Source: Cyanobacteria bacterium FACHB-DQ100 (GTDB lineage: Bacteria; Cyanobacteriota; Cyanobacteriia; Leptolyngbyales; Leptolyngbyaceae). From it: DNA of 64,000 nucleotides. The number at the start of each line of letters is the position of its first letter. Within the stretch, counting starts at the first letter, position 1. Where the stretch lies: positions 124,001-188,000 of the forward strand of contig JACJNW010000023.1 in NCBI GenBank assembly GCA_014695195.1, in the 5' to 3' direction. Below, piece by piece: positions 17,775 to 26,900 of the stretch. The notes beneath the pieces are model-generated. The model made no database searches. It was not told the DNA's origin and saw nothing but the letters and a program-made list of their open reading frames with translations. The translations under genes and the position numbers were made by a program.

Positions 17775-19068
17775 TTAGTTCAGAAAGGGCTTCCTGCGAT
17801 CGTAAATCCATCGTTCTTGTATGAATTTCAAACTGCGGGGACAGATTCACCATGCCGTTCCAGTGAATTGAATCTGGATTTTGTAGCACTTTCAGCGTCA
17901 TGGTGTCATGCAGCATTAACAGCGATCGCTTAAATTCATCGAGTCCGATTCCACCATCCGCAACGCCGAGGGTAATTGTGTACTCGCCCGTGGGAAGTGG
18001 AACTTTGAACGCAAAGCGCACTTCGATCGCGGTTCCTGCCGTCACTTCTCCAATCGTTTCCTGCATACACCAGGTATTGGATTCAAACACCACTTCCCCG
18101 GTGCGATTGCGAATCTTAAAACCCACGTGCGGATCTTCAGCCGTTTCGAGAAACAGAAGCCCGATCGCAAGTTTAATTTCAGCATCGCTAAAGACCGTGT
18201 GAATGATGCGATCGTGCTCATCGAGTAGCTGAACGAATTGGGGCTTGACTGAGCCTGAACTCATCACTGCGGTTTGATCAGACTTTCCTTGTGAATCGGG
18301 CATGGTGATAGCAATGCTGTTTGGAGCCTGATCTTTTCGCTTTAATAGTTTTGCTTCGTATAAATCGACAACTTGGCGGGGTGTGGCATCTAAAACAACT
18401 TTCCCGTGTTCGATCAGAATCGCGCGATCGCATAACTTACAAACTGCGCCCGAATCGTGCGACACAAACAACAACGTCACACCCGATTCTTGCAGTTCTC
18501 TCAATCGCGTGAAGCATTTTTGCTGAAAAAAGACATCTCCAACTGCCAGTGCTTCATCAACAATCAAGATGTCCGGATCAGTGTTCACGGCAACTGCAAA
18601 AGCTAGGCGAATAAACATTCCGCTGGAATAGGTTTTAACAGGCTGATCGATAAAGTCTCCGATATCAGCAAATCCCGTAATTCTATCGAATCTTTCCTCG
18701 ATTTCTGCCTGACTCAATCCCAAGATTCGACCATTAAAAAATACATTTTGTCGTCCCGTAAACTCTGGATTGAATCCGCTACCTAGCTCTAACAGTGCCG
18801 AAATTCGACCGTTGACCCTCAAGCTTCCCGTGGTCGGAGTCAACGTTTGCGTAATCACTTGCAGCAGCGTACTTTTCCCCGCACCATTTTGCCCGACAAT
18901 TCCAACCGTTTCGCCCTTTGAAATGTCTAAGTCAATGTCTCGAATCGCCCAGAATGACTCAGCCCGACTCTTTCCAGGCAAGAGAATTTCTTTGAGTCGA
19001 TCGACCGGACGAGCATAGCGCTTATAACATTTCGAGACATTCTTTAGGGAAATCGCGATCTCGTCCAT
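17770..19068 (-). CDS. wzt: Polysaccharide ABC exporter ATPase (Wzt-like)
   Basis: ATP-binding subunit of an ABC-2 exporter that moves lipid-linked O-antigen or teichoic-type glycans across the inner membrane. The start is the ATG at 19068, with GAGGAGG five bases upstream; an open frame further upstream has no such signal. The protein is 432 residues. Walker A is GQNGAGKST, the signature is YSSGM, Walker B is ILIVDEALAVGD and the switch His is in VSHDSG. After about residue 250 comes an extra beta-rich domain (FKIRNRTGEVVFESNTW) like the Wzt C-terminal carbohydrate-binding domain, which reads the finished chain end. It is paired with the permease gene just upstream, 41 bases away. Confidence 0.94.
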   Translation of the reverse strand: MDEIAISLKNVSKCYKRYARPVDRLKEILLPGKSRAESFWAIRDIDLDISKGETVGIVGQNGAGKSTLLQVITQTLTPTTGSLRVNGRISALLELGSGFNPEFTGRQNVFFNGRILGLSQAEIEERFDRITGFADIGDFIDQPVKTYSSGMFIRLAFAVAVNTDPDILIVDEALAVGDVFFQQKCFTRLRELQESGVTLLFVSHDSGAVCKLCDRAILIEHGKVVLDATPRQVVDLYEAKLLKRKDQAPNSIAITMPDSQGKSDQTAVMSSGSVKPQFVQLLDEHDRIIHTVFSDAEIKLAIGLLFLETAEDPHVGFKIRNRTGEVVFESNTWCMQETIGEVTAGTAIEVRFAFKVPLPTGEYTITLGVADGGIGLDEFKRSLLMLHDTMTLKVLQNPDSIHWNGMVNLSPQFEIHTRTMDLRSQEALSELK

Positions 19069-19109
19069 AAGCCTCCTCTTAACCTCACTCCGCCATCTTA
19101 ATGCCCGAA

Positions 19110-19967
19110 TCAAACCACATCGGCAAACGCCGGACGCAACCGCCGATACACCCCAAACCCGATCGCAAACGCAACGACTGCGACTGCCCACAATACGCCC
19201 AATTCATGCCAGTGCTTCATGTCACCGACGAGAAACAAATCGCGATACACTTCAACGATCGTCGTCATCGGATTGAACCAAAATACCCAGAACCGCCAAG
19301 TTTCAGGAATTAACGAGGCAGGGTACACGATCGGAGTGACATAAAACCACAAACTCAGCAGCACCGCGATCGTCTGGGGAATGTCGCGCAGAAAGACCGT
19401 CAATCCGGCAAACAAGTAGCCTAATCCCGCCGTGAGCAGCAACTGCGGCAACAATACCACAGGCAACAGCCACAGCGTTGAGTGAATCGTCTTGGCGCTA
19501 ATTGCCACAAATGTAATCAGCAACATCATGCCAAACGAGCTTTCCACCAGCGCTGTACAAATCGGAACTAAAGGCAGCAGCGCCAGCGGAAACACGACTT
19601 TCTTAATCAAGTTTGGCTGACCGATGACCGAACCGACTGCACCACTCAAGCCTGCAACAAAAGCTGTCCAAGGAATTAACCCCGCAAACAACCACAATCC
19701 AAACGTAAAATCATTGGCTGGTAGTCCGCGAAGACTCAATTTGACTTTAAGAACGATCGAAAATAAGTACGTGTATACTAATAACTGTGCAAGCTGATGC
19801 AGAATCGCCCAAGCATTCCCTAGAACGGAGCCTTTGTATTTCGCTTCTAAATCGCGCTGAACTAGGGTCTTGAGCAAGTCTAACTTCATCCACCAATGCG
19901 GCGGCACAGGCAGTAAATGTAAAACCCTTCCAAACTTACGCGCCGCAACTTTCACAGGGATTAGCAC
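19110..19967 (-). CDS. wzm: Polysaccharide ABC exporter permease (Wzm-like)
   Basis: Membrane subunit of the ABC-2 type glycan exporter, 285 residues. It has an N-terminal amphipathic region (LDLLKTLVQRDLEAKYKGS, the hallmark of this permease family) and six predicted helices at roughly residues 50-75, 85-108, 130-155, 160-185, 190-215 and 250-275. NPMTTIVEVYRDLF near residue 235 is also characteristic. It forms the channel with the Wzt ATPase. This appears to be the first gene of the minus-strand surface-glycan cluster, with the glycan-building enzymes downstream. Confidence 0.93.
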   Translation of the reverse strand: MLIPVKVAARKFGRVLHLLPVPPHWWMKLDLLKTLVQRDLEAKYKGSVLGNAWAILHQLAQLLVYTYLFSIVLKVKLSLRGLPANDFTFGLWLFAGLIPWTAFVAGLSGAVGSVIGQPNLIKKVVFPLALLPLVPICTALVESSFGMMLLITFVAISAKTIHSTLWLLPVVLLPQLLLTAGLGYLFAGLTVFLRDIPQTIAVLLSLWFYVTPIVYPASLIPETWRFWVFWFNPMTTIVEVYRDLFLVGDMKHWHELGVLWAVAVVAFAIGFGVYRRLRPAFADVV

Positions 19968-20002
19968 AGAGAACTCCTTTCACCTCGCTTTTGGTCAGGA
20001 TA

Positions 20003-20545
20003 TCAGGTTGAGAGCGCAGATTTGATTGCTTCTAACATTGCGGCTTTTTGCTCTGCGTCATATTTCCAACGCTCTAGAAAGCGCTGATACTCTCCGGTTC
20101 CGGTCTCGATCGTCGTTTTCAATTGATCGAGATGTTGATCAACTTTGGACGATCTCATTTGCTTAATAATTACCTCTGTTCGACGTTGTACCCGTGCTGA
20201 ACCTGCTGCCATCTGTAGGTTTTGGTTGCGCGTATGGGTCAGAATCATTCCCGTAGACATGGCTAAGTTTTTTGCCAGTAAATCTCCGACAGTCTCCTCG
20301 GATCTCAGCAGTGCTGACACAACGGTTGGCAGGATTTGATCAATAAACTCGCGATCGTCGGATAAATAAGTAACAAAAAATCCTCGCGCACCATTCTCAC
20401 TTTGTACTAATGCAGTTATGATTCGTTCAAGTTCAGGTTCCGGTACGCGACGTTGTTCGACTTCTTGAAGGAGTGATTGAGTGAGTTCGATCGCGCCCTC
20501 AAACGAAATCGAATCCGAGACGGAAAAGGTAGACGGAATCTCCAT
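20003..20545 (-). CDS. Conserved cyanobacterial protein of unknown function
   Basis: A 180-residue, mostly helical, acidic protein. No motif is recognised, and there is no signal peptide or membrane segment. It reads like a regulatory or structural helical bundle: GAIELTQSLLQEVEQRRVPEPELERIITALVQSENGARGFFVTYLSDDREF, then LRSEETVGDLLAKNLAMST. It lies 35 bases upstream of wzm on the same strand, so it could be the leading gene of the export cluster. It diverges from ruvB with only 35 bases between start codons. Confidence 0.7.
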   Translation of the reverse strand: MEIPSTFSVSDSISFEGAIELTQSLLQEVEQRRVPEPELERIITALVQSENGARGFFVTYLSDDREFIDQILPTVVSALLRSEETVGDLLAKNLAMSTGMILTHTRNQNLQMAAGSARVQRRTEVIIKQMRSSKVDQHLDQLKTTIETGTGEYQRFLERWKYDAEQKAAMLEAIKSALST

Positions 20546-20580
20546 GTTCGCAATGTCTCTAGGTATGATTGTTCACAATT

Positions 20581-21726
20581 ATGGCGATCATTTCATCTAA
20601 AAAACAGCCTAACGATCGGGATAAAGCTGCTGCGTCCTCTGGCGAGTTGTCCGTCATGGTGCAAGCTGTCCCCAAAGCTGATGTCAGTGGCAATACTCAA
20701 TCCGCGAAGACAACCATTCTCCAAGCCGAACCGGAGCCTGAAGAACGCAGCAAGCTCGAAGAAAAAATCCGTCCGCAGTCGCTCCATGAGTATGTCGGAC
20801 AAAAAGACCTGAAAGATGTGCTGGATATTGCGATTCGTGCGGCGAAATCCCGCAATGAACCTCTAGATCACTTATTGCTTTACGGCCCTCCCGGACTGGG
20901 TAAAACCACGATGTCGCTGATTCTGGCGCAAGAGATGGGCGTGAAATGCAAAATTGCCAGCGCTCCTGCTTTAGAACGTCCTCGCGACATTATGGGCTTA
21001 CTGATTGGGCTTCAGCCCGGAGATGTTCTGTTCATTGATGAGATTCATCGGCTGGCGAAGGTGGCGGAAGAACTGCTTTATCCTGCAATGGAAGATTTTC
21101 GGGTAGATATTCCACTCGGAAAAGGCAAGAGCGCCAAGATTCAATCGCTGCCGCTACCGCCGTTTACCTTAGTGGGAGCAACGACGCGAGTGGGAGCGCT
21201 GACTTCACCGTTGCGCGATCGTTTCGGTCTGATTCAACGCTTGCGCTTTTATGAAATTGACGAACTCTCGCAAATCGTCCTCCGCACGGCTGCCCTGCTC
21301 AAAATGAAGCTCACCACCGACGGAGCCGAAGAAGTCGCCCGTCGCTCTCGTGGCACTCCTCGGATTGCCAATCGCTTGTTGAAACGAGTCCGCGATTATG
21401 CTGAAGTAAAATCTATGCGGGACATCGATCGCACGATCGCCGCCGAAGCGCTTCAACTCTTCAATGTCGATCCCTGCGGTCTTGACTGGACAGATCGCCG
21501 CTTGCTGAGCTTTATGATCGAACGACACAATGGTGGGCCGGTCGGACTTGAAACGCTTGCGGCTTCGACTGGCGAAGATGCCCAGACGATCGAAGAAGTG
21601 TATGAACCGTATTTAATGCAGATTGGGTATCTTAGCCGTACTCCCCGTGGTCGCATCGCCACGGCTGCCGCTTGGAAACACTTGGGCTATACTCCGCCTG
21701 ATAACCAGTTGGCGCTTCTGTCTTAA
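20581..21726 (+). CDS. ruvB: Holliday junction branch-migration ATPase RuvB
   Basis: Hexameric AAA+ motor that, with RuvA, drives branch migration of Holliday junctions in recombination and repair. It is 381 residues from the ATG at 20581. Walker A is GPPGLGKT at 102-109, Walker B DEIH at 153-156, sensor 1 lies in LVGATTR and the arginine finger in LRDRFG. The C-terminal winged helix runs from about residue 300 ([17 protein letters not shown] to RTPRGRIAT). The first 50 or so residues are a polar, low-complexity extension before the conserved core, common in cyanobacterial RuvB. Confidence 0.97.
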   Translation: MAIISSKKQPNDRDKAAASSGELSVMVQAVPKADVSGNTQSAKTTILQAEPEPEERSKLEEKIRPQSLHEYVGQKDLKDVLDIAIRAAKSRNEPLDHLLLYGPPGLGKTTMSLILAQEMGVKCKIASAPALERPRDIMGLLIGLQPGDVLFIDEIHRLAKVAEELLYPAMEDFRVDIPLGKGKSAKIQSLPLPPFTLVGATTRVGALTSPLRDRFGLIQRLRFYEIDELSQIVLRTAALLKMKLTTDGAEEVARRSRGTPRIANRLLKRVRDYAEVKSMRDIDRTIAAEALQLFNVDPCGLDWTDRRLLSFMIERHNGGPVGLETLAASTGEDAQTIEEVYEPYLMQIGYLSRTPRGRIATAAAWKHLGYTPPDNQLALLS

Positions 21727-21741
21727 AGTCTTGGAGGTTTC

Positions 21742-22560
21742 ATGTTTCGTCATCTGTTCAAATCCTTGCTGATTGTCGCGATCGTGCTCTCTTTCGCGTG
21801 GCATCCGGTTCCGGTCTTGGCTGACTCTGAGATGCCGTCTGTTACTTCAGTTTTCGAGCGGTTGGCAAATCTCAGACAGCAAGCGTTTGAATCCACCAAC
21901 AAAGGTAATTTTGCCGCTGCTGAAACCTTTTGGACGGAACTGATCGACCTGATGCCTGACAATCCTGCGATTTGGAGCAATCGCGGTAACGCTAAAGTTA
22001 GCCAAAACAAACTCGAAAGCGCGATCGAAGACTTCAACAAAGCGATCTCGCTTGATCCAACCGCCCCTGACCCGTATCTCAATCGCGGTACGGCATTAGA
22101 AGGATTAGGCAAATGGAATGAAGCGATCGCCGATTACAACAAAGTCCTCGAGCTTGATCCAAACGATCCGGCGGCATACAACAATCGCGGCAATGCGGAA
22201 GCCGGACTCGGACAATGGGAGATTGCTGCAAAAGATTTCCTCAAAGCTGCCGATTCTGCCCCAGACTATGCCTTTGCTCGTGCGAACTATGCGCTGGCTC
22301 AATACCAACTTGGACAGACTGAAGAGGCAATTCGCACGATGAGAAACTTAGTTCGCAAATATCCGAAGTTCGCGGACATGAGAGCGGCTTTAACCGCTGC
22401 GCTTTGGGCACAAGGCAAGCAAGGTGAAGCAGAGAGCCAATGGGTATCTGCGGTCGGACTCGACAAACGGTATAAAGACCTTGACTGGGTGAAGACTGTC
22501 CGCCGCTGGCCTCCAACCATGACGATCGCACTAGAGAATTTTCTCAGCCTCAAATCGTAG
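21742..22560 (+). CDS. Secreted TPR-repeat protein
   Basis: A 272-residue protein. A signal peptide of about 27 residues (FKSLLIVAIVLSFAWHPVPVLA, cleavage likely after VLADS or just before) is followed by four or five tetratricopeptide repeats. Clear units are AIWSNRGNAKVSQNKLESAIEDF, PYLNRGTALEGLGKWNEAIADYN and AAYNNRGNAEAGLGQWEIAAKDF. It probably acts as an interaction scaffold in the lumen or periplasm. Similar proteins accompany photosystem assembly, but no specific partner can be named. The start lies 15 bases after ruvB on the same strand, so the two may be cotranscribed. Confidence 0.82.
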   Translation: MFRHLFKSLLIVAIVLSFAWHPVPVLADSEMPSVTSVFERLANLRQQAFESTNKGNFAAAETFWTELIDLMPDNPAIWSNRGNAKVSQNKLESAIEDFNKAISLDPTAPDPYLNRGTALEGLGKWNEAIADYNKVLELDPNDPAAYNNRGNAEAGLGQWEIAAKDFLKAADSAPDYAFARANYALAQYQLGQTEEAIRTMRNLVRKYPKFADMRAALTAALWAQGKQGEAESQWVSAVGLDKRYKDLDWVKTVRRWPPTMTIALENFLSLKS

Positions 22561-22586
22561 AGATTGAATCGAAATACGATCGCACA

Positions 22587-22617
22587 ATGACCTGCAAGTT
22601 TAATCCTTGCGGGTCAT
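22587..22617 (+). terminator. Terminator of the ruvB-TPR unit
   Basis: ATGACCTGCAAG pairs with CTTGCGGGTCAT (12 base pairs with one G-T pair, 7-base loop), starting 27 bases after the TPR gene stop and followed by AATTTTT. Confidence 0.7.
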
Positions 22618-22710
22618 AATTTTTGGGTTTAATTTGCTTAAGCTTAAAAAAATGGCACAGTTTAACGTCAGTTTGACAGAAGTTTTTGGCTGCGTTTGAA
22701 TCTACGGGTC

Positions 22711-22815
22711 GCCCCCTAAATCCCCCATGAATGGGGGACTTAAAGCAAAGCCATTCCCAAATATGGGGAAGTTCTCCAATCTTCAAAGTCCCCCAGAATG
22801 GGGGATTTAGGGGGC
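22711..22815. repeat. MITE-like 105-base element with 17-base perfect inverted ends
   Basis: The ends GCCCCCTAAATCCCCCA (22711-22727) and its exact reverse complement (22799-22815) bracket 71 bases that hold a second, inner pair of inverted repeats (TGGGGGACTT and AAAGTCCCCCA). There is no obvious target-site duplication and no transposase. A related, truncated copy lies at 36750-36810. Elements with this CCCCCTAAATCCCCC core are scattered through many cyanobacterial genomes and often create small false reading frames. Confidence 0.8.
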
Positions 22816-23075
22816 ATGACTGGACATCAATGAAGCGAAAAATTCGTCGAACTTCTAAGAAACAGCTCTGTTTCTTTCACCCTTCCCCAAGCGCATCTTT
22901 GCTGGAGACTCACGCCAGCTTAATCTTCGTTTGAAATTCCGACCAGCTTCATCACGATCGCCTTTTGCTTTTTCATAAGGATCTTGATTGTTCTCAAAAA
23001 CGATAAGCAAATAAGCTAAAAATCGCGATCGCCGCTACGACGGCATTAATAAACCTAATTCATCGCAGCCAAACC

Positions 23076-23138
23076 TAAGAAACAGGAAGCTTGTTGTAAG
23101 AAACAGGCAGTTTTTTGTGAAAAAAAGCAGTTTTTCAT
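23076..23138. repeat. Three imperfect 21-base tandem repeats
   Basis: Units at 23076-23096, 23097-23117 and 23118-23138 follow the pattern TAAGAAACAGGmAGyTTkTTG, the third being more diverged. Non-coding. Confidence 0.6.
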
Positions 23139-23152
23139 CAGGAACGAACAAA

Positions 23153-23188
23153 TGGATCTAACGATAAGCAGCGCGTAAGTTAGATCCA
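23153..23188 (-). terminator. Hairpin beyond the HAD phosphatase gene
   Basis: TGGATCTAAC (23153-23162) pairs perfectly with GTTAGATCCA (23179-23188) around a 16-base loop. It lies 16 bases beyond the stop of the minus-strand phosphatase gene. There is no strong T-run, so the terminator role is only likely. Confidence 0.45.
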
Positions 23189-23203
23189 CCCTGAAATTTG
23201 CAA

Positions 23204-23989
23204 TTAACTTTGGGTGATTAATTGTTTTACAACTTCTGGAGTTAACTCTTTCACGTTACTCAGCACGATCGCCGCTCCTGCCTGTCTCAACGTTTCTCCG
23301 TAAGCGATCGATCGCGCCTCTGTCTCTTGCACATGCGGCGGCAAAACTCCAACCCCGATCCATGATCGCTCTGGATGAATCTTTCTGGCTTGAACGATCG
23401 TGTACATATCTGCAACGGTATCCCCGACATAAAGCACCGGAGCATCCTGATTCTCTAATCGCTCCAGTGTTAGAAATAACCCCGTTGGATCAGGCTTTCC
23501 GGGCGCATCTTCCATCGCAATCAGCACCGGGCACTCTAAGCCAATTCTTTTTTCCAACACATACCGCGCTGATCCTTGAGTTGCACCGCTAAAAAATCCC
23601 CAGCGAATTCCCGCTTCGCTCAGTTCATGCAGATAATCTGCACTCAAAAGCAACGGTTCTTGGCAAATGTAGCCTGTCCAATTCATCGGCTCAGTCCCTC
23701 GGTAGCGCGACTGAAAGAATTGAACGATCGCGCTGTAATCCAAATTCGTTCGATCGCGCTCCTGTCCCTGTGCCTCGAAATAGCGATAAATTAATTCCTG
23801 CGACGCTTCCCAATCGTTATTCCAAACCCCTTCACCCTTCAGCGCATCAATCTCCTGCGACGAAGGACGATATTGCCCTGCTGTAAACTGCTCCACCGTA
23901 TCCGCCAGCGCCCGACGATACGATCCGCTGACATCTCGCACCACCCCGTCAATATCAAACACCACAACCGCCACGACACTTTCTCCCAC
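23204..23989 (-). CDS. HAD-superfamily phosphatase (cyanobacterial type)
   Basis: A 261-residue HAD hydrolase. Motif I is VVFDIDGVVRD, motif II FFSGATQGSA, the motif III lysine/acidic part APGKPDPTG, and motif IV YVGDTVADM. It matches the cyanobacterial group I recall as TIGR01548 (HAD-IA hypothetical). The substrate is unknown. It is transcribed alone, diverging from the PSRP-3 gene with about 95 bases between starts. Confidence 0.83.
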   Translation of the reverse strand: MGESVVAVVVFDIDGVVRDVSGSYRRALADTVEQFTAGQYRPSSQEIDALKGEGVWNNDWEASQELIYRYFEAQGQERDRTNLDYSAIVQFFQSRYRGTEPMNWTGYICQEPLLLSADYLHELSEAGIRWGFFSGATQGSARYVLEKRIGLECPVLIAMEDAPGKPDPTGLFLTLERLENQDAPVLYVGDTVADMYTIVQARKIHPERSWIGVGVLPPHVQETEARSIAYGETLRQAGAAIVLSNVKELTPEVVKQLITQS

Positions 23990-24083
23990 TTTCTATGCAG
24001 CGATTTCCATCATCTACCGAAACTGTGCGGTAGAATAGCTGATCGTAATATTCCAAGCTTGGGACTGCGCTGGAGGTTAGAAG

Positions 24084-24383
24084 TTGACGAAGTTTATTCT
24101 AAAAGTTTTGTGGCTCGACGAAAACGTTGCGCTGGCAGTAGATCAAGTCGTGGGTAAGGGAACAAGCCCGCTGACTTCTTATTTCTTCTGGCCCCGCAAC
24201 GATGCCTGGGAACAACTCAAGACCGAGTTGGAGAAAAAACACTGGATTTCAGAAGTCGATCGCGTCGAATTGCTTAACAAAGCAACCGAAGTCATCAACT
24301 ACTGGCAAGAAGAAGGCAAAAATCGCCCCATGGCAGAAGCGCAAGCCAAATTCCCGGAAGTCGCCTTCACAGGTAGCGCCTGA
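24084..24383 (+). CDS. 30S ribosomal protein PSRP-3 / Ycf65
   Basis: A 99-residue protein of the plastid-specific ribosomal protein 3 family, a small-subunit ribosome protein found in cyanobacteria and plastids. The run [51 protein letters not shown] is almost the family consensus. It starts with TTG at 24084: GGAGG lies seven bases upstream, and there is no ATG before the conserved region. The rare start may help keep its level low relative to other ribosomal proteins (inference). Confidence 0.93.
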   Translation: MTKFILKVLWLDENVALAVDQVVGKGTSPLTSYFFWPRNDAWEQLKTELEKKHWISEVDRVELLNKATEVINYWQEEGKNRPMAEAQAKFPEVAFTGSA

Positions 24384-24416
24384 ATCTGATTGCCTCGGAA
24401 TTTTCATAATCGAAAT

Positions 24417-24454
24417 GACTCCTGACTTCGATTACATCAGTTGGGAGTCTTTTA
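24417..24454 (+). terminator. Probable PSRP-3 terminator
   Basis: GACTCC (24417-24422) pairs with GGAGTC (24444-24449), with a partly paired interior, and is followed by TTTTATT, 33 bases after the stop. Confidence 0.55.
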
Positions 24455-24614
24455 TTACAATTCCTTGTAAACGGACTCAGCGGCCAAAGCTAACAAAAAG
24501 AATTGAGACTTTCACAATGATTTGCTAATTTCTATTACAGAACTTTTACATTAAAGTTTAATCACGTTCCAGTTTTGAACTAATTAACACAACCCACTTA
24601 AGGTAGGTAGCTTC

Positions 24615-26900
24615 ATGTCGATGACGATCGCCCCAGACCAGGTAGAGCGGATTGTAGGAAACCAGCACCATGATCCGTTTGAGGTGCTTGGCCCTCATCC
24701 AATCGAGCGAGACGGCGAAACGGTCTGGGTGGTCAGAGCTTATCAACCCACTGCCGATGCGGTTTCTGTGATCGTGCCAGAATCCCGCGCTGAATACCCG
24801 ATGCAACCCTTGCATCATCCTCACTTTTTTGAATGCACGATCGACATACCAGAACTCGCCAACTATCAACTCCGGATTCGACAGGGCGAACACGATCACG
24901 TCATCTACGATCCTTACGCCTTTCCGTCTCCCTTCCTCACCGAGTTTGACTTGCACCTGTTCACCGAGGGCAATCACCACCGGATTTACGAGAAACTTGG
25001 CGCACATCTCACGACCCAAAACGGGGTTTCAGGCGTTTACTTTGCAATCTGGGCACCCAACGCCCGCAACGTCTCTGTTTTAGGTGATTTTAATCACTGG
25101 GACGGACGACAGCACCAAATGCGACGGGGATCAACCGGAGTCTGGGAACTCTTCATTCCCGAACTTGGCACCGGCACTCACTACAAATACGAAATCAAAA
25201 ACCAAGCGGGTCACATCTACGAAAAATCCGACCCCTACGGATTTCAGCAAGAAGTCCGTCCGAAAACGGCTTCGATCGTCACCGATCTAACCGATTACAC
25301 CTGGAACGACCAAGACTGGCTCGAAAAGCGCCGTCATACCGATGCTTTAACTCAACCCATCTCGGTTTATGAAGTTCACTTAGGCTCTTGGCTTCATGCT
25401 TCTTCTGCCGAACCCGCCCGCTCCGCCAACGGCGAAATTATTCCGCCTGTAATCGTCACCGATCTTAAACCCGGAGCGCGATTCCTCACTTATCGAGAAC
25501 TTGCAGAGAAACTCATTCCTTACGTCAAAGAACTCGGCTTTACTCACATCGAACTTTTGCCGATCGCAGAACATCCCTTCGACGGTTCATGGGGCTATCA
25601 AGTCGTTGGACATTATGCCTGCACTTCCCGCTACGGCACCCCGCAAGATTTCATGTACTTTGTCGATCAGTGTCACCTCAACGGCATCGGTGTGATCGTA
25701 GACTGGGTTCCCGGACACTTCCCCAAAGATGGGCATGGACTCGCCTTCTTTGACGGCACTCACCTTTACGAACACGCTGACCCCCGCAAAGGCGAACATA
25801 AAGAATGGGGAACGCTGGTCTTCAACTACGGGCGCAACGAAGTGCGGAACTATCTTGTTGCCAATGCGCTCTTCTGGTTTGACAAATATCACATTGATGG
25901 AATTCGCGTCGATGCGGTTGCCTCCATGCTCTACCTGGACTACTGCCGCAAAGACGGAGAATGGGTCGCCAACCAATATGGCGGACGAGAAAACATCGAA
26001 GCGGCTGAGTTCTTGCGCCAGATGAATCATCTAGTGTTCAGCTACTTTCCAGGAAGTCTGTCGATCGCGGAAGAATCGACCTCTTGGCCCATGGTTTCCT
26101 GGCCCACCTATGTAGGCGGCTTAGGCTTCAACCTCAAATGGAACATGGGCTGGATGCACGATATGCTGGACTACTTCCACATGGATCCGTGGTTCCGCCA
26201 ATTCCACCAAAACAATCTCACCTTCAGCATTTGGTATCATCACAGCGAAAACTTCATGCTGGCGCTGTCGCACGATGAAGTCGTCCACGGCAAGAGCAAC
26301 ATGATCGGCAAAATGCCGGGTGATGAATGGCAAAAACTAGCCAATTTACGCTGCTTGTATGGCTATATGTTTGCCCATCCCGGTAAGAAAACGCTATTTA
26401 TGAGCATGGAGCTTGGACAGTGGAGCGAGTGGAATGTCTGGGGCGACCTTGATTGGCATCTGCTGCAATTCGAGCCACATCAGAAACTAAAGCACTTCAT
26501 GACGGTGCTAAATTCGCTTTACCGATCGGAACCCGCGCTCTATGTTCAAGACTTTTCTGAAGAAGGATTTTCATGGATTGACTGTAGCGACAACCGCCAT
26601 AGCGTCATCTCTTTCATTCGCCGAGGAAAAGAACCAGGAGAGTTTATTGTAGCGGTGTGTAATTTTACCCCACAGCCTCATAGTCACTACCGCGTGGGTG
26701 TTCCAGAGGCGGGCTTCTACACCGAACTGCTCAACAGTGATGCTCGCGAATTTGGCGGCAGCAATATGGGCAATCTCGGCGGCAAATGGACAGACGAATG
26801 GGCTTACCACAACCACCCCTACTCGATCGACCTCTGCCTCCCGCCTTTATCCACCCTGATCTTCAAACTCGATCGCAAAAAGACCCCAGCAAAGCAGTGA
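24615..26900 (+). CDS. glgB: 1,4-alpha-glucan (glycogen) branching enzyme
   Basis: Makes the alpha-1,6 branches of glycogen by cutting and moving alpha-1,4 chains. It is 761 residues, GH13_9 type. Two N-terminal CBM48-like domains ([12 protein letters not shown] and [19 protein letters not shown]) precede the catalytic barrel. [15 protein letters not shown] holds the nucleophile Asp, [10 protein letters not shown] the acid/base Glu and [10 protein letters not shown] the transition-state Asp. The extra N-terminal module is normal for long bacterial GlgB. AGGTAGGTAG lies just upstream of the ATG. Its stop codon directly abuts the convergent pseudopilin gene with no intergenic base. With treZ and treY in this window it links glycogen structure to trehalose formation. 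Confidence 0.97.
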   Translation: MSMTIAPDQVERIVGNQHHDPFEVLGPHPIERDGETVWVVRAYQPTADAVSVIVPESRAEYPMQPLHHPHFFECTIDIPELANYQLRIRQGEHDHVIYDPYAFPSPFLTEFDLHLFTEGNHHRIYEKLGAHLTTQNGVSGVYFAIWAPNARNVSVLGDFNHWDGRQHQMRRGSTGVWELFIPELGTGTHYKYEIKNQAGHIYEKSDPYGFQQEVRPKTASIVTDLTDYTWNDQDWLEKRRHTDALTQPISVYEVHLGSWLHASSAEPARSANGEIIPPVIVTDLKPGARFLTYRELAEKLIPYVKELGFTHIELLPIAEHPFDGSWGYQVVGHYACTSRYGTPQDFMYFVDQCHLNGIGVIVDWVPGHFPKDGHGLAFFDGTHLYEHADPRKGEHKEWGTLVFNYGRNEVRNYLVANALFWFDKYHIDGIRVDAVASMLYLDYCRKDGEWVANQYGGRENIEAAEFLRQMNHLVFSYFPGSLSIAEESTSWPMVSWPTYVGGLGFNLKWNMGWMHDMLDYFHMDPWFRQFHQNNLTFSIWYHHSENFMLALSHDEVVHGKSNMIGKMPGDEWQKLANLRCLYGYMFAHPGKKTLFMSMELGQWSEWNVWGDLDWHLLQFEPHQKLKHFMTVLNSLYRSEPALYVQDFSEEGFSWIDCSDNRHSVISFIRRGKEPGEFIVAVCNFTPQPHSHYRVGVPEAGFYTELLNSDAREFGGSNMGNLGGKWTDEWAYHNHPYSIDLCLPPLSTLIFKLDRKKTPAKQ

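Larger units (their letters stand above)
22561..23203. other. Repeat-rich intergenic region with no supported gene
   Basis: In order this 643-base gap holds the TPR gene terminator, a 105-base element with terminal inverted repeats, a 9-base-stem hairpin (AAGAAACAG, near 22856-22875), an AT-rich stretch, 21-base imperfect tandem repeats and a hairpin before the convergent phosphatase gene. On the minus strand between about 22840 and 23045 there are two short frames, one hydrophobic and one charged, that could be a decayed membrane gene. They have no start codon and are split by stops, so no gene is called. Confidence 0.6.

Noticed and set aside
22550-22786. Small minus-strand ORF with GELPHIWEWLCFKSPIHGGFRG
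   Set aside because: It is created by the MITE-like repeat and recurs in the other copy near 36.8 kb in altered form; it is not a gene.
22840-23045. Possible decayed membrane-protein gene on the minus strand
   Set aside because: A hydrophobic frame and a charged frame follow each other, but there is no start codon, stops interrupt both, and no family is recognised; the region is full of repeats.
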